From Flaviflexus sp. (GTDB lineage Bacteria > Actinomycetota > Actinomycetes > Actinomycetales > Actinomycetaceae), in assembly GCA_030537635.1 (NCBI GenBank), contig JAUNVM010000010.1, positions 10,932 to 70,363 of the forward strand: 59,432 bases of DNA, read 5' to 3'. The notes under the pieces were generated by a model. That model had not been told where the DNA came from, ran no database searches, and worked only from the letters and a program-made list of their open reading frames with translations. Made by a program: the position numbers and the translations under genes. Within the stretch, counting starts at the first letter, position 1. Each line of letters starts with the position of its first letter. Positions 34,820 to 44,334 of the stretch are shown here, piece after piece.

Positions 34820-35834
34820 CCGAGTGGGAGTGAGACAGCGCCCCGCAGGGGGTGCCGTAGCGGCCGGCAATGTAGTTGAGGCCCCAGGCAATCTGGGTGG
34901 CCGGGTTGGTGCGCCAGTCGGCGCCGGCCGATGCCATCTTCGATCCGGGCAGGGCCTGCGGAATGCCGTAGGCGCCGGAGTAGGGATTGGAGGCCGTGTA
35001 GTTCCAGCCGGACTCGCGGGTCCACAGCTGGTCGAGGCAACGGAACTGATCTCCGCCCATACCGCGGGCGGCGAGCTGCTGCTGGGCGATGCCCTTGACG
35101 CCGCCGACGCTCACCATGGGAGCGGCCGGAGCGGGGGCGGGAGCGGGAGCCTCAGCCTGGGCCGGAGCCTGACGCTCGGCGGCTGCGGGAGCGGGAGCGG
35201 GGGCGGGGGCCGGCTCGGGCTCGGGAGCCTTCGTGCCAACCGCGATTTCCTTGTTGACCACGTCGCGGATCTTGACGTGGAGGGTCTGGGTCTTCGAGAC
35301 CTGCTCCCCATTGACGGACTTCACCCGGTAGGTGGTGCGCTCGAGACCCTCGACGCCCTCCTGGCGAACCTCTTCGGTTCCCTTCTCCAGGTTGGGGTCG
35401 TCGACCTTGACGGTCTCGAACGGAAGAGTCTTCTCGTCGGTCACCGTGGTGTAGGAGACTCGGGAGATCGTCACGTGGGCGCCGTTGCGCGGGCGCTCGG
35501 CCAGGCCGACGGAGATCTCGTCCTCGAGGCTGTAGTCGATGCCGGCCTCGGCCAGGGCATCGCGCCACGTGGTGGCATTGGTGGACAGATAGCGGGTGGA
35601 GCCGTCGGCCACGAGCGCGTAGCTCACGTCCTGGGGCGTCGTCACAACCTGGTGCGGGGCCTCGCTCGCGGCAAAGGCCGCGGTCGGCTGACCGTCATAA
35701 GCCACGGCCATTCCCCCGAACATTGCGGCCACCGAGAGGGCGGCGTAGGCGCTCAGGTGGCGCCTATCGGCAACGCGGCGTGCGTGGCGGGCGGGCGCGG
35801 TGGTCCGTCCAAAGAAAATGGAGTGCTGAGACAA
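34806..35834 (-). CDS. Secreted G5-domain / transglycosylase (Rpf-like) cell-wall protein
   Basis: A 342-residue exported peptidoglycan-active protein in the rpfB position between tatD and rsmA. The N-terminus is basic and then hydrophobic (about 26-46), a signal peptide. A DUF348-type repeat (about 60-120) and a G5 domain (about 125-205) follow, then a Pro/Ala linker (205-245) and a C-terminal lysozyme-like domain with Glu in LWTRESGWNYTASNP and the AYGIPQALPGSKM motif. The start is TTG 35834 behind GAGGT. Similar proteins cleave glycan strands and promote resuscitation; this one has an SLT/Rpf-type fold, so which activity it has is open. Confidence 0.87.
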   Translation of the reverse strand: MSQHSIFFGRTTAPARHARRVADRRHLSAYAALSVAAMFGGMAVAYDGQPTAAFAASEAPHQVVTTPQDVSYALVADGSTRYLSTNATTWRDALAEAGIDYSLEDEISVGLAERPRNGAHVTISRVSYTTVTDEKTLPFETVKVDDPNLEKGTEEVRQEGVEGLERTTYRVKSVNGEQVSKTQTLHVKIRDVVNKEIAVGTKAPEPEPAPAPAPAPAAAERQAPAQAEAPAPAPAPAAPMVSVGGVKGIAQQQLAARGMGGDQFRCLDQLWTRESGWNYTASNPYSGAYGIPQALPGSKMASAGADWRTNPATQIAWGLNYIAGRYGTPCGALSHSHSVGWY

Positions 35835-35872
35835 GGGGTGACCTCACCGATCGACGTTTCTGTACTCGTTGA

Positions 35873-35901
35873 TTGTAACCATATCTTAGCCAGTTGTAAC
35901 C
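35873..35901 (-). promoter_or_regulatory. Tandem GGTTACAA sites and promoter of the G5/transglycosylase gene
   Basis: On the minus strand GGTTACAA occurs twice (35901-35894 and 35880-35873), 21 bp apart, two helical turns. TTACAA and TACAAT within the repeats are spaced 16 bp, as -35 and -10. Such direct repeats fit an OmpR-type response regulator; MtrA controls rpf genes in Corynebacterium and Mycobacterium. Confidence 0.5.
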
Positions 35902-36019
35902 AAAACGTGATCTGAAGATCCGTATCCTGACCTCATTGCCCGTTCTTATCCTGGTTTTGCGGCGCAAATTGCGGCTCGAATCTCATCCCGGAGCCCGGAA
36001 AAGTAACGGGAGCCGGTGG

Positions 36020-36949
36020 TCAGTCCAGGCCGTAGACCTCGCGGGTGGTCTCGGTCAGCCGCTCGCACCAGCTGCCTAGGTCAACCTCGCGCACCTCGGC
36101 GAGGTGGCGAACGGTGTGGGCAACGAGGTAGGGAGCATTGGGCCTGCCCCGCATGGGATGTGCGGTGAGATAGGGGGCGTCGGTTTCCACCATGATGAGC
36201 TGCTCGGGAAGCACCCGGGCGGCGGCCCGCAGGTCCTCGTTGCGCGGGAAGGTGACGGTCCCGGCAAAGGAGGCGTACCAGCCGTTGTCGGCGAGTACGC
36301 CGGCCAGCTCGGCATCCCCCGAGAAGCAGTGGAAGACGGTGCGCTCGGGAGCTCCTTCTTCTTCCAGGATCCGCACCGTGTCGGCGTGGGCCTCCCGGTC
36401 GTGAATCTGCAGGGGGAGATCAAGCTCCTTGGCGAGGGCAATGTGGGCCCGGAAGCACTCCTGTTGGGCGAGCCGGCCCTCCTCAGCGGTGCGGAAATAG
36501 TCGAGCCCGGTTTCCCCGATGGCGACGACGCGGTCTGCGGTGGCGCGCTTGGCCACTTCGGCCACGGCCTCGTCGAGGCTGAGGCTATGGTGCGGGCTGG
36601 TGCGCGGCTCCAGACCATCGGGGCCCACCTCAAGAATCCCGGCGTGCAAGGGTGCCTCGTTGGGGTGAATGGCGATCGCGGCGTAGAAGCTCTCGTCGGA
36701 TTGGGCGAGACTGATGGCCTCGTCAAGGTCGGGAATCTCGCAGCCCACCGTGATCGCGGCACTCACCCCCACCTGCTTCATGGCCGCCACCTGACCATCG
36801 ATGAGCAGCGGATACTTCCACTGCCCGTCCACCACGTTTTGCTCCTGACCGGGCCGGTCAGGGCCGACGTGGGTGTGGTTGTCGATGACGCTGGCCGGAA
36901 GCGACTCGGGCAGCGGCGGGAATAGAGAGCGGTCCTTCTTCTTCGACAC
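36020..36949 (-). CDS. tatD: TatD family metal-dependent deoxyribonuclease
   Basis: A 309-residue TIM-barrel metal hydrolase. Metal ligands are visible in IDNHTHVG, GETGLDYF, LQIHDREAH, VFHCFSGD and VETDAPYL. The family has 3'-exonuclease and DNase activity in DNA repair and turnover. Lies 42 bp after metG and before the rpf-type gene, the classical actinobacterial order. The N-terminus is about 40 residues longer than E. coli TatD, with a charged Lys-rich start. Confidence 0.92.
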   Translation of the reverse strand: MSKKKDRSLFPPLPESLPASVIDNHTHVGPDRPGQEQNVVDGQWKYPLLIDGQVAAMKQVGVSAAITVGCEIPDLDEAISLAQSDESFYAAIAIHPNEAPLHAGILEVGPDGLEPRTSPHHSLSLDEAVAEVAKRATADRVVAIGETGLDYFRTAEEGRLAQQECFRAHIALAKELDLPLQIHDREAHADTVRILEEEGAPERTVFHCFSGDAELAGVLADNGWYASFAGTVTFPRNEDLRAAARVLPEQLIMVETDAPYLTAHPMRGRPNAPYLVAHTVRHLAEVREVDLGSWCERLTETTREVYGLD

Positions 36950-36991
36950 TCGATGTCACCTCTCGCGCCCCCGCCGGGCGGGGGCGGTCGA

Positions 36992-38791
36992 TTATTCTCC
37001 GGCTTCGCCGCGCAGGCGGGCCAGCTCCTCCTCGACCACCTCGGGGTCGAGCTTGGTGAAGACCGGCTTGGGCTTGGCAATCGGGGTGCCAACAACAACC
37101 TCGACGGAGGCCCAGGGGCGCAGGTTCGTGTAGTCGCCGGTGATGATCGGGTAGGGATCGCCGCCATCGAGATCCTCAACCTCCTCGATGACCGGGAGCG
37201 GGGCAATATCGCCGGCGCCGCCAATCACCGCATCGAGCGCATTGGACGAGTGCGGCAGGAACACGCACATCATCGTGTTGAGATCCGAGACGGTCTGGAT
37301 GAGGGTGTGGAGGACGGTGGCCAGGCGCTCCCGCTGGGAGGGATCCTTGAGCTTGAAGGGCTCGGTGGCCGAGACGTAGGCATTGGCCTCACCGACCAGG
37401 CGCATGATCTCCGCGAGCGCGGCCCGCTGGTGATGGTTCTCGATGAGGGAACCAACCTTGTCAAAGCCTGCGAGAACCTGTTCGCGCAGCTTCTCATCGA
37501 TCTCCTCCAGCTCGCCGGGGGCGGGGATCTCGGCGAAGTTCTTCGCGATCATCGCGCACGTGCGGTTGACGAGATTGCCCCAGCCGGCCACGAGCTCGGA
37601 ATTGGTGCGGCGCACGAATTCGGCCCACGTGAAGTCCGAGTCCTGGGTTTCGGGGCCGGCAATGGAGATGAAGTAGCGCAGGGCGTCCGGCTGGTAGCGA
37701 GACAGCACGTCACGCACGTAAATGACGACGCCGCGCGAGGAGGAGAACTGCTTGCCCTCCATGGTGAGGAATTCCGAGGCCACCACCTGGGTGGGCAGGT
37801 TGAGCTGCTTGAGCTCTCCCGGCTCCCCGCCCTTGTCCCCAGCACCGTTGTTGCCGAGCAGCTCGGCCGGCCAGATCTGGGAGTGGAAGACGATATTGTC
37901 CTTGCCCATGAAGTAGTAGGACAGCGCCTCGGGGTCATTCCACCAGTCCCGCCAGCGCTCCGGCTCGCCGATCCGGCGGGCCCATTCAATGGAGGCGGAG
38001 AGGTAGCCGACCACGGCATCGAACCACACGTACAGTCGCTTATTCGGCTGATCCTCCCAGCCGGGAACGGGAATGCCCCAGTCGATGTCGCGGGTCATGG
38101 CGCGCGGGCGAATATCCTCGAGCAGGTGCTGGGAGAAGCGAATGACGTTGGGTCGCCACAGGCCGGAGGCCTCCCGCTCATCAAGCCAGCGGGACAGCTC
38201 GTCAGCGAGGGCCGGCAGGTCGAGGAAGTAGTGCTCGGTTTCCTGAAAGACGGGAATCTCCCCGTCAATCTTCGAGCGCGGGTTGATGAGATCGGTCGGG
38301 TCCAGCTGATTGCCGCAGTGGTCACACTGATCGCCCCGAGCATCACCGAATCCGCACAGCGGGCATTCGCCCTCGATATAACGGTCGGGCAGGGTGCGCC
38401 CCGAGGTGGGCGAGACCGCGCCGGAGGTGGTCTGGACGATCATGTATCCGTTGTCCCGCACGGTTTCGAACATCGACTGGACAACCCTCTCGTGATTGAC
38501 CGTCGTCGTGCGGGTGAACAGATCATAGGACAGGCCGAGGCCGACGAGGTCCTCGACGATGATTCGGTTGTTCCGGTCGGCCAGCTCCTTCGGGCTGATG
38601 CCCTCGGCTTCGGCGGCCACGAGAATCGGCGTGCCGTGCTCGTCGGTACCCGAGACCATGAGAACGTCATGTCCCCGCATTCGCATGTAGCGGGAAAAGA
38701 CGTCGGAGGGAACGCCGAAACCGGCGACGTGCCCAATGTGTCGGGGACCATTTGCGTAGGGCCAAGCAACGGCCGAAAGGATACGTGACAT
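36992..38791 (-). CDS. metG: Methionyl-tRNA synthetase
   Basis: Class I synthetase of 599 residues. The ATP-site HIGH motif is in [17 protein letters not shown] is present as FSSSRGV, the accepted KMSSS-type variant. A Zn knuckle, [18 protein letters not shown], has four Cys. The C-terminal anticodon-binding helices follow, and no extra tRNA-binding domain is present. It heads the metG-tatD-rpf-rsmA-ispE-ABC-F block. The divergent nicotinamidase-like gene starts 100 bp away. Confidence 0.96.
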   Translation of the reverse strand: MSRILSAVAWPYANGPRHIGHVAGFGVPSDVFSRYMRMRGHDVLMVSGTDEHGTPILVAAEAEGISPKELADRNNRIIVEDLVGLGLSYDLFTRTTTVNHERVVQSMFETVRDNGYMIVQTTSGAVSPTSGRTLPDRYIEGECPLCGFGDARGDQCDHCGNQLDPTDLINPRSKIDGEIPVFQETEHYFLDLPALADELSRWLDEREASGLWRPNVIRFSQHLLEDIRPRAMTRDIDWGIPVPGWEDQPNKRLYVWFDAVVGYLSASIEWARRIGEPERWRDWWNDPEALSYYFMGKDNIVFHSQIWPAELLGNNGAGDKGGEPGELKQLNLPTQVVASEFLTMEGKQFSSSRGVVIYVRDVLSRYQPDALRYFISIAGPETQDSDFTWAEFVRRTNSELVAGWGNLVNRTCAMIAKNFAEIPAPGELEEIDEKLREQVLAGFDKVGSLIENHHQRAALAEIMRLVGEANAYVSATEPFKLKDPSQRERLATVLHTLIQTVSDLNTMMCVFLPHSSNALDAVIGGAGDIAPLPVIEEVEDLDGGDPYPIITGDYTNLRPWASVEVVVGTPIAKPKPVFTKLDPEVVEEELARLRGEAGE

Positions 38792-38890
38792 AGTCCCCAG
38801 CCTAGTCCCTTCGGCGCTTCACGTGTACTTCCCGGCCCGGAACTAAGGCAAAATCTGGCGGAAAACCCCAGCCGCCTCTACCATGGTGTT

Positions 38891-39535
38891 ATGAGTGACA
38901 CGATGATGGAGGGGCCGGTGCCCGACAACGAGGAGTCCCTCGCCGCCCTCATGAACAAATCCCACCGCGCCCTCCTCCTCGTCGACATCCAGCCAACCTT
39001 CTGCGAGGGCGGGGCCCTCGCCGTCGACGGCGGCAACGAGGTGGCTCGTAAGGTGGCCGAATTCGCGCGCACCAACCGCGATAATTACGCGGTCATTGTC
39101 TCCACCCAGGATTGGCACATTGACCCCGGCTCGCACTTCTCCGAGAATCCCGACTTTGTTGACACCTGGCCGCCGCACGGCGTGGCCGGCACGGCGGAGG
39201 CCGAGCTTCATCCTCGGATTGAGGAGCTGCCCGATGAACGGGTGAAGAAGGGCCACTACTCCGCCGCCTACTCGGGCTTCGAGGGCGTGAGCGATGATGG
39301 CAGGGCGCTGGCCGACATTCTCGCCGAGCACGACATCACTGCCTGCGACGTCGTTGGCCTCGCCCAATCACACTGCGTCAAGGACACGGCGCTGGACGCG
39401 AAGTCGAAGTTTGACGAGGTCCGCGTCTTCACCGACCTCACCCGGCCGGTCTCCCCCGAGCTTGGCGAGCGCGCCGCCCTCATCATGCGAGGCGCCGGCA
39501 TCGAACAGCTCGAATCCAAGGACGCCTGGCTCTAA
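38891..39535 (+). CDS. Nicotinamidase/isochorismatase-like cysteine hydrolase
   Basis: A 214-residue hydrolase likely to convert nicotinamide to nicotinate for NAD salvage. Catalytic triad Asp32 (LLVDIQPTF), Lys119 or 120 (RVKKGHYSAAYSGF) and Cys162 (GLAQSHCV). Metal ligands Asp74 and His76 (TQDWH) and His82 are those of PncA, not of plain isochorismatases, so nicotinamidase is favoured. The first 20 residues are an extra acidic lead; ATG at 38939 region codons could be alternatives (MMEG, MNKS). Confidence 0.88.
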   Translation: MSDTMMEGPVPDNEESLAALMNKSHRALLLVDIQPTFCEGGALAVDGGNEVARKVAEFARTNRDNYAVIVSTQDWHIDPGSHFSENPDFVDTWPPHGVAGTAEAELHPRIEELPDERVKKGHYSAAYSGFEGVSDDGRALADILAEHDITACDVVGLAQSHCVKDTALDAKSKFDEVRVFTDLTRPVSPELGERAALIMRGAGIEQLESKDAWL

Positions 39536-39679
39536 GGCCTTTCACCCAAGCCCGCCGGCCCGGCCACCGCGCCGGGCCGCGCTACTCGCTAGATCGCTAT
39601 ATATAAGGAGTCCACGGCCCGCCGCCGAACACAGCTGGAGGGCAAAGCTGGAGGCGAAGGCGGAGCGAGACAAAAAGGT

Positions 39680-39707
39680 GCTGGCGGGGAGCATGCTCCC
39701 CGCCAGC
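39680..39707. terminator. 28-bp perfect palindrome between convergent genes
   Basis: GCTGGCGGGGAGCA is followed directly by its reverse complement, forming a perfect palindrome. On the minus strand it is followed by ACCTTTTT, so it terminates rsmI and may also serve the plus-strand gene. Confidence 0.75.
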
Positions 39708-39786
39708 CGTCTGCCAGCCATGGCCACCAGGCGGCAAACCCCGGTAGTCCGGGTGTCTCCAGAATAACCGGTTTTAAAAGCGCGCC

Positions 39787-40653
39787 TTAGCGTTTTGGCG
39801 ATTCAGATTCGCCCGGCTCTTCCTTGGCCGCGAGCGCGGCCTGGTAGAGCTCGCGGGTGGACAGCGAATGCTTCTGCGCGAGATAGGAGCAGGCATCCTT
39901 GAGGCGCAGGCCGCGGCGGGCGAGCTCGAGCGCCTCGGCGGCCAGTTCCCCCGGGTCCCCATCCTCGCCGTGGTCGCGGGGAGCGACCACGAGGGTGATT
40001 TCTCCGCGCACACCTTCGCGCGCCCAGTCGGCCAGCTCGCCGAGCGGGCCCCGGCGGACCTCCTCGTGCACCTTGGTGAGCTCGCGGCATACCGCAGCCT
40101 CCCGGTGTTCTCCGAATGCCTTCGCCATGTCTGCCAGGGTGTCGGCCAGCCGGCGCGGGGATTCGAAGAAGACGAGGGTGCGCTCTTCTGCCGCCAACTT
40201 GGTCAGCGCACGGATTCGCTCTCCGGTCTTGCGGGGAAGGAAACCCTCGAAGCAAAACCGGTCGGTGGGAATGCCGGAGATGGCGAGGGCGGTGAGGACG
40301 GCGGAGGGGCCGGGAATGACGGTGAGGGGCACGCCGGCCTCGTGGGCGGCGCGCACCAGGCGAAAGCCCGGATCGGACACCGTGGGCATGCCAGCATCGG
40401 AAACCACGAGAATGGTTTGCCCGGCCGTTGCCCGCTCGAGCAGCTGGGTGACCTGGGCGGCCTCGTTGTGATCGTGGAAAGCCTGCACCTGAGCGGTGAG
40501 CCGGATACCAAGGCGGGTGGCGAGGGCCTTAACCTTGCGGGTGTCCTCGGCGGCGATGAGATCGGCGCGCGTGAGCAGGTCAACCAGGCCCGGCGTCGCA
40601 TCCGATGGGTCGCCGATGGGGGTGGCTGCAAGAAAGATCCGCGGTTCGCTCAT
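39787..40653 (-). CDS. rsmI: 16S rRNA (cytidine1402-2'-O)-methyltransferase
   Basis: A tetrapyrrole-methylase-fold enzyme of 288 residues that methylates the ribose of C1402. N-terminal FLAATPIGDPSDATPGL, AAEDTRKVKAL, VVSDAGMPTVSDPG and the GFLPRKTGER segment are all diagnostic. The C-terminal acidic helical part ends KEEPGESESPKR. Divergent from the mannosyltransferase gene with 45 bp between starts, an arrangement seen throughout actinobacteria. Confidence 0.95.
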   Translation of the reverse strand: MSEPRIFLAATPIGDPSDATPGLVDLLTRADLIAAEDTRKVKALATRLGIRLTAQVQAFHDHNEAAQVTQLLERATAGQTILVVSDAGMPTVSDPGFRLVRAAHEAGVPLTVIPGPSAVLTALAISGIPTDRFCFEGFLPRKTGERIRALTKLAAEERTLVFFESPRRLADTLADMAKAFGEHREAAVCRELTKVHEEVRRGPLGELADWAREGVRGEITLVVAPRDHGEDGDPGELAAEALELARRGLRLKDACSYLAQKHSLSTRELYQAALAAKEEPGESESPKR

Positions 40654-40686
40654 GAGCCAATCATCTCAAAGCCCGCTGTTGTCACG

Positions 40687-40692
40687 TAAACT
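40687..40692 (+). promoter_or_regulatory. -10 hexamer TAAACT of the mannosyltransferase gene, leaderless
   Basis: TAAACT ends 6 nt before the GTG at 40699, so the first transcribed base should be the start codon. No ribosome binding site is present upstream. Confidence 0.55.
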
Positions 40693-40698
40693 GCCCGT

Positions 40699-42558
40699 GT
40701 GGAACATGAGGCCGCGATCGCCCGTGAGGCGCAGCTATTGGGAAAACTCGGGGTGCCCGGGCGGGCTGATGCTCGCACCAGGCGCTGGGGCTGGATTGTC
40801 ACCGCGGTGGCCACCGCCATTGCCGCCCTCACCCGGCTTATTGGCCTCAACCATCCGCACCACCTCGCCTTTGACGAGACCTACTACGTCAAGGGCGGAT
40901 ATTCGCTCATCACCTACGGCTACGAGCGGGATTGGGTGGGCGATCAGGTCAACAACTTCTTCGTCCAGGGCTCGGATGCCCCGATGATCGCGGCCGCCGA
41001 TCGGGTGGTCCATCCTCCGCTCGGCAAGTGGCTCATCGGGGCCGGCATGGAACTATTCGGCACGAATACGGGGCTCGGCTGGCGCTTCGGCGTGGCCCTC
41101 GCCGGTATCATCTCCGTCGCCCTCATCACCCGCATCGCCCTGCGCCTCACCCGCTCGGTTCCGCTAGCCGCCACCGCCGGACTCCTTCTCGCCATCGACG
41201 GCGTCGCCATCACCCTGTCCCGCACCGCGATCCTCGACAACTTCATTGCCCTCTTTACTCTGGCGGGCTTCTGGGCACTGCTGCGCGACCGGGAGCATTC
41301 GCGCCGCCTGCTGGCCCACCGGGTAGCCCACGGGCAGCTGAGGGCCGATGGCAGCCCGAAGGATCCGTGGGGGCCGCCCCTGTGGTATCGGCCCTGGCTC
41401 ATTGCCGCCGGGGTGTTTCTCGGCATGGGCTGCGGAACCAAGTGGAATGCCATCTATGCCCTTGCGGTCTTCGGCATCACCGCCTTTGCCTGGGATACCG
41501 CGGCCCGCAGGGCGGTGGGCACCCGGCTGTGGTTTGGCGCCGGGGTGTTTCGCGGCGGCATTCCCGCCTTCGTCTCCCTCGTGCCCACGGCCGCCGTCAC
41601 CTACGTGGCCACCTGGGCGGCATGGTTCGCCAATCCGCATTCCTACCGGCGCGGCTGGGCGGCGGAGCAGCGCGAGGCCGGCGAGCACGTGGCGGGCAGC
41701 CTGCTGCCCGATTCGGTTGTGGACTGGATCGCCTACCACGTCGACATGTGGCAGTTCCACACCTCCCTGTCCTCCCCGCACACCTACCAGTCCGAACCCT
41801 GGGCGTGGATCATTCAGTGGCGGCCGGTCTCCTTCTACTGGCCGGCCAAGGAAAAGCTCGTCCAGGATTGCGGCGCCGAGCGCTGCGTCCAGGCCATCAC
41901 CTCACTCGGCAATCCGCTGCTGTGGTGGCTCGCCCTCATCGGCCTTGCCATCACCATCTACCTGGCCACCCGCAGGGACTGGCGGGCCTGGGCCGTGCTC
42001 GCGGGCTACGGAGGGCTATACCTGCCCTGGTACCTCTACATTGGTCGCACCGTCTACCAGTTCTATTCGGTCGCCTTCGTCCCCTACGTCGTCCTCGCCC
42101 TCACCCTCGCCCTCGGCTGGGTCACCTCCTCCATCCAGCCCGCCCGGGCCGCCGTCAAGCCCACCGACGAGGAGGACAGCAGCTGGACCGGCCCCGCGCT
42201 CACCCAGGACGCCGAGCAGGCTTCCACGACAGACGACGCAACGGCCGCCGCTGCGAACATCGCCGACAACACCGGTGAGGAGCCCACCGAAGATGCGGCC
42301 GACGACACCACCGCCGACACCGAAGACATCCCCGAGTCCGATCCTGCCGCCGCGCGCCGCCGCAGGGTGCGAGACGTGCCGGCCGATCTTGCCTGGGGCG
42401 CCTGGCACCTGGTCCCCACCCGCCGCGAAGGCATCGTCCTCGGTGTCACCCTCGGCGTGCTCCTGGCCGTCTCGGCCTTCTGGTTCCCGCTGTGGACCGG
42501 CATGACCATCTCGTATGACTTCTGGAAGCTCCACATCTGGCTTCCCTCCTGGACCTAG
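40699..42558 (+). CDS. pmt: Protein O-mannosyltransferase (PMT family, GT39)
   Basis: Transfers mannose from polyprenyl-phosphate-mannose to Ser/Thr of exported proteins. The 619 residues have about ten membrane helices. The catalytic Asp-Glu pair lies in the first extracytoplasmic loop (LAFDETYYVKGGYS), and HPPLGKWLIG is a further GT39 signature. An acidic, Thr/Ala/Asp-rich segment of about 75 residues (about 490-565) is inserted before the last helix pair, an uncommon feature. The GTG start at 40699 follows a -10 by 6 nt. Partners are Sec-exported Ala/Pro/Thr-rich proteins such as the G5 protein in this window. Confidence 0.92.
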   Translation: MEHEAAIAREAQLLGKLGVPGRADARTRRWGWIVTAVATAIAALTRLIGLNHPHHLAFDETYYVKGGYSLITYGYERDWVGDQVNNFFVQGSDAPMIAAADRVVHPPLGKWLIGAGMELFGTNTGLGWRFGVALAGIISVALITRIALRLTRSVPLAATAGLLLAIDGVAITLSRTAILDNFIALFTLAGFWALLRDREHSRRLLAHRVAHGQLRADGSPKDPWGPPLWYRPWLIAAGVFLGMGCGTKWNAIYALAVFGITAFAWDTAARRAVGTRLWFGAGVFRGGIPAFVSLVPTAAVTYVATWAAWFANPHSYRRGWAAEQREAGEHVAGSLLPDSVVDWIAYHVDMWQFHTSLSSPHTYQSEPWAWIIQWRPVSFYWPAKEKLVQDCGAERCVQAITSLGNPLLWWLALIGLAITIYLATRRDWRAWAVLAGYGGLYLPWYLYIGRTVYQFYSVAFVPYVVLALTLALGWVTSSIQPARAAVKPTDEEDSSWTGPALTQDAEQASTTDDATAAAANIADNTGEEPTEDAADDTTADTEDIPESDPAAARRRRVRDVPADLAWGAWHLVPTRREGIVLGVTLGVLLAVSAFWFPLWTGMTISYDFWKLHIWLPSWT

Positions 42559-42629
42559 GACCACAGCCGGTTCGAAGACCCATCCGGAGCCGTTCCCAGC
42601 ACGTGGGGCCATCTTTCTTTGCGCATCGG

Positions 42630-42645
42630 ATACCCCCGGGGGTAT
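42630..42645 (+). promoter_or_regulatory. CsoR/CstR-type operator over the persulfide-operon promoter
   Basis: ATACCCCCGGGGGTAT is a perfect 16-bp palindrome of the type bound by CsoR/CstR proteins. It lies directly before, and overlaps, the -10 TATAGT (42643-42648), which itself ends 6 nt before the ATG at 42655. The repressor is encoded two genes on. Confidence 0.85.
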
Positions 42646-42654
42646 AGTGGCGCC

Positions 42655-44334
42655 ATGCCTACCAACAAGACCATTGTCATCGTCGGAGGTGTGGCCGGCG
42701 GGATGAGCTGCGCGGCTCGCGCCCGCCGACTCGATGAGTCAGCCACCATCATCGTTCTCGAGCGCGGCCCCTACGTGTCCTTCGCCAACTGCGGCCTGCC
42801 CTACTACGTGGGCGGGGAGATTGAGGACCGTGACGCCCTCGTTTTGCAGACCCCGCAGTCGCTGGCCGCCTCGCTTAATCTCGATGTGCGCCTCCACCAT
42901 GACGTCATCGGCGTTGACCCGAAGGCCCACACGGTCACGGTGGCCACCGAGCGTGGCGAGGAGCAGCTCTCTTATGATGCCCTCGTCCTCTCCCCCGGCG
43001 CGGCGCCCCGCCGCCTGCCCATTGACGGGCTGGATTCGCCCCGGGCCACCTACCTGCGCACGGTGGACGAGGCGATCGCCCTGCGTGAGAAGGTGGCCTC
43101 CGGCCTCAAGCGCGCGGTCGTGCTCGGCGCCGGCTTCATTGGGGTGGAGGCAGCCGAGCAGCTGCGCCACGCGGGACTCGAGGTCACGCTCGTCGAGATC
43201 GCCGACCGGGTGCTCTTCCCGCTCGAGGCCGAACTGTCCCAGCTGGCCCGCGAAGAGCTCGTCTCGCTCGGCATTGACGTTGCCACCTCCACCGGCATTG
43301 ACTCCGTGAGCAATGGCGAGGCCACCGACACCGTTCGGTTGAGCGATGGTCGGGAGATCGAAACCGATCTGCTCGTCGTGTCCGCCGGGGTTGCCCCCGA
43401 CACGAAGGTGTTTGAGGAGGCCGGGGTGGCCTGCGAGCGCGGCGCCATCCTCATCGACGAGCACGGCCGGACCAACCTTGATGACGTCTGGGCCGTTGGC
43501 GATGCCACGGCCATGGTCAATCCGCTGACCGGCAAGCCGCAGGTGGTGGCCCTTGCCGGGCCGGCCAACCGGGGAGGCCGACTCATTGCCGACCACATTC
43601 TTGCCCCCGAGGGCGCCCGGCCGCTGCCCACCCCGCTCGGCACCGCCGTGGTGCGCATTGGCTCGCTCACCGCCGCCATGACCGGCGCGCGCAAGGAAAC
43701 CCTCGTGTCGGAGAACATCGAGCACACGACGATTCACACCCATCCCCTCAATCACGTCGGATACTTCCCCGGAGCCTCGGCCATCCACCTCATCACCCAC
43801 ATTGGCGCCGATGGTGAGATTCTGGGTGCCGCCGCGATCGGCAAGGCCGGGGTGGCCCGCCGCATCGACGTCTTGGCCACCGCCATGCGGGCCGGTATGA
43901 AGGCGCCGGATCTCATCGACCTCGACCTGGCCTACGCCCCGCCCTACGGGGCCGCGAAGGATCCGGTCAACATGATCGGCATGGTGGCGGAGAACCTACT
44001 GACCGGCCGAATCGACCTGTGGTACGCCGAGGATTGGGAGACCATCAAGGACGATCACCTCATCCTTGACGTGCGCTCGGAGGGCGAATACGCCTCGGGG
44101 CACCTGCCCGGGTCGGCCAACATTCCGCACACCGAGCTGCGTGGCCGCCTCGACGAGGTGCGCGAGCTTGCCGCCGGCCGCCCGGTTCGAGTCCTGTGCG
44201 GGGTGGGGGTCCGCTCCCACATTGCCAACCGGGTGCTCCTCCAGGCCGGCTTTGACACCGCTTCCCTATCGGGTGGCTGGCAGACCGTGGTCGCCTCCTT
44301 CGGCGCCATGGGAAAGAAGGGAGAACTCGCATGA
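42655..44334 (+). CDS. CoA-disulfide/persulfide reductase fused to rhodanese (CoADR-RHD)
   Basis: An FAD- and NAD(P)H-dependent enzyme of 559 residues that reduces CoA disulfide, CoA persulfide or polysulfide. N-terminal FAD motif IVIVGGVAGGMSCAARARRL, active Cys46 in FANCGLPYYVGG, NAD site VVLGAGFIGVEAAEQL and the second FAD motif VWAVGDATAM. The C-terminal 100 residues are a rhodanese domain with Cys515 in LCGVGVRSH. No ribosome binding site precedes ATG 42655, which matches a leaderless start. Operator, fusion and downstream CstR all point to reactive-sulfur detoxification. Confidence 0.93.
   Translation: MPTNKTIVIVGGVAGGMSCAARARRLDESATIIVLERGPYVSFANCGLPYYVGGEIEDRDALVLQTPQSLAASLNLDVRLHHDVIGVDPKAHTVTVATERGEEQLSYDALVLSPGAAPRRLPIDGLDSPRATYLRTVDEAIALREKVASGLKRAVVLGAGFIGVEAAEQLRHAGLEVTLVEIADRVLFPLEAELSQLAREELVSLGIDVATSTGIDSVSNGEATDTVRLSDGREIETDLLVVSAGVAPDTKVFEEAGVACERGAILIDEHGRTNLDDVWAVGDATAMVNPLTGKPQVVALAGPANRGGRLIADHILAPEGARPLPTPLGTAVVRIGSLTAAMTGARKETLVSENIEHTTIHTHPLNHVGYFPGASAIHLITHIGADGEILGAAAIGKAGVARRIDVLATAMRAGMKAPDLIDLDLAYAPPYGAAKDPVNMIGMVAENLLTGRIDLWYAEDWETIKDDHLILDVRSEGEYASGHLPGSANIPHTELRGRLDEVRELAAGRPVRVLCGVGVRSHIANRVLLQAGFDTASLSGGWQTVVASFGAMGKKGELA

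Noticed and set aside
36953..38788. Plus-strand open frame of about 611 codons opposite metG
   Set aside because: Antisense artefact of a certain housekeeping gene.
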